Under the pieces are notes generated by a model. The model worked only from the letters and a program-made list of their open reading frames with translations. It searched no databases and had not been told where the DNA came from. Shown piece by piece: positions 63,595 to 64,000 of a DNA stretch of 64,000 nucleotides (positions within the stretch are counted from its first letter, which is position 1; each line of letters opens with the position of its first letter). The translations under genes were made by a program, and so were the position numbers. The stretch is from Verrucomicrobiota bacterium (GTDB taxonomy: Bacteria > Verrucomicrobiota > Verrucomicrobiia > Limisphaerales > UBA1319), in the NCBI GenBank assembly GCA_022709905.1, contig JAKLHY010000038.1, positions 1 to 64,000 of the forward strand, read 5' to 3'.

Positions 63595-64000
63595 TTAATA
63601 CAACGCCAAAGCGCTATTGGCCCAGTAACTCGGACTGTTGATGTACGCTAATTCATTCATCGGCTGGGACGCCGTATTGATGCTCGTGCCCGACAAGAGT
63701 TGACCATTCGCATTGAAAAGTTGCACCGTATGTGCCCCGGTGGTTCCCGACACCGTCCAACGTCCCAGGTAGGTCGCCACCAGCGGGGTGGATCCCACTG
63801 TGAACTGGAGTCCTTTCCAGCCCGAGGCCATCGAGAGCGGCCCGCTCAACCTTATGGTGTTGAGCAGAGGACTGAGGCCGCCCCCCTGCGCGAATTCGTT
63901 CCCCCGGAGGATCAGGGTTGGCGGACGGGCGGTGCCCGTTCCCAAAGCGAGGTGGGTTGCCGGTATCATGCACGCCCATGGCGCCTCCCGCCACCGTGTT
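63595..64000 (-). CDS. 3' end of a large exported repeat/beta-sandwich protein (runs off the window)
   Basis: The frame is open from the window edge to the stop at 63595. The readable part includes GTGTARPPTLILRGNEFAQGGG, then GWKGLQFTVGSTPLVATYLGRWTVSGTTGAHTVQLFNANGQLL, which is a beta-sandwich module frequent near the end of exported verrucomicrobial proteins. The module normally runs on for another 15-20 residues (a T-Y-Y-L-V-S end), which are missing here. The first codons in this frame (63970-64000) look unnatural, while a neighbouring frame reads NTVAGGAMGVHDTGNP, so a frameshift near 63950-63970 is possible. Confidence 0.55.
   Translation of the reverse strand, partial: TRWREAPWACMIPATHLALGTGTARPPTLILRGNEFAQGGGLSPLLNTIRLSGPLSMASGWKGLQFTVGSTPLVATYLGRWTVSGTTGAHTVQLFNANGQLLSGTSINTASQPMNELAYINSPSYWANSALALY

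Overview
The window reads as a chromosomal segment of a moderately GC-rich Gram-negative heterotroph of the PVC group, most likely Verrucomicrobiota (Pedosphaera/Limisphaerales-like). This is inferred from gene content, not from a marker-gene tree. The indicators are a prepilin-like protein with the H-X9-DG processing motif, Tat-exported Gfo/Idh/MocA oxidoreductases, a DUF1080 protein, a secreted sulfatase, giant exported GLUG/InlB-repeat proteins, a membrane-fused spermidine-synthase-like protein and a very short ATP synthase delta subunit. No rRNA, tRNA, CRISPR array, phage module or complete insertion sequence was recognised.

Layout. 0.25-9 kb: signalling, with a propeller-type hybrid histidine kinase, an exported coiled-coil protein facing it, and an OmpR-type regulator/sensor kinase pair. 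9-11 kb: SLC13-type transporter. 11-24 kb: an accessory, decaying stretch with a 1,980-residue exported GLUG/InlB-repeat protein, a wrecked GH2 glycosidase, a DUF4160/DUF2442 gene pair between two ~117-bp direct repeats, an InlB-repeat fragment, a 21-repeat helical solenoid protein, a URO-D-like protein and a truncated beta-helix protein. 24.8-30 kb: an exported protein built from a 350-residue tandem duplication, and a large exported PcRGLX/YetA-like protein. 30-32 kb: WecB/TagA glycosyltransferase with a methyltransferase, plus an ankyrin lipoprotein. 32-41 kb: Gfo/Idh oxidoreductase, membrane/spermidine-synthase fusion, and a second hybrid kinase whose reading frame is cut by an amber codon. 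41.9-50 kb: aldo/keto reductase, short repeats, prepilin-like protein, second Gfo/Idh oxidoreductase, CBM9-like exported protein, AraC regulator and sulfatase, a set that suggests breakdown of (sulfated) polysaccharides. 50-55.5 kb: minus-strand operon fmdB-like, two hypothetical genes, metF, preceded by a structured intergenic element, then a TPR membrane protein. 55.7-62.3 kb: complete F-type ATP synthase operon atpBEFHAGDC. 62.6-64 kb: DUF1080 protein and the 3' end of a large exported protein that runs off the window.

How it fits together. The ATP synthase operon and metF are core genes. Most of the rest is exported or environment-sensing: two hybrid kinases, one classical two-component pair, an AraC regulator, and several carbohydrate-active or carbohydrate-binding proteins. 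Gene remnants (GH2, beta-helix, GH28-like tail, InlB fragment, split kinase) and short palindromic or direct repeats between them indicate turnover of the accessory content. All functions are read from motifs and family resemblance; no database search was run.
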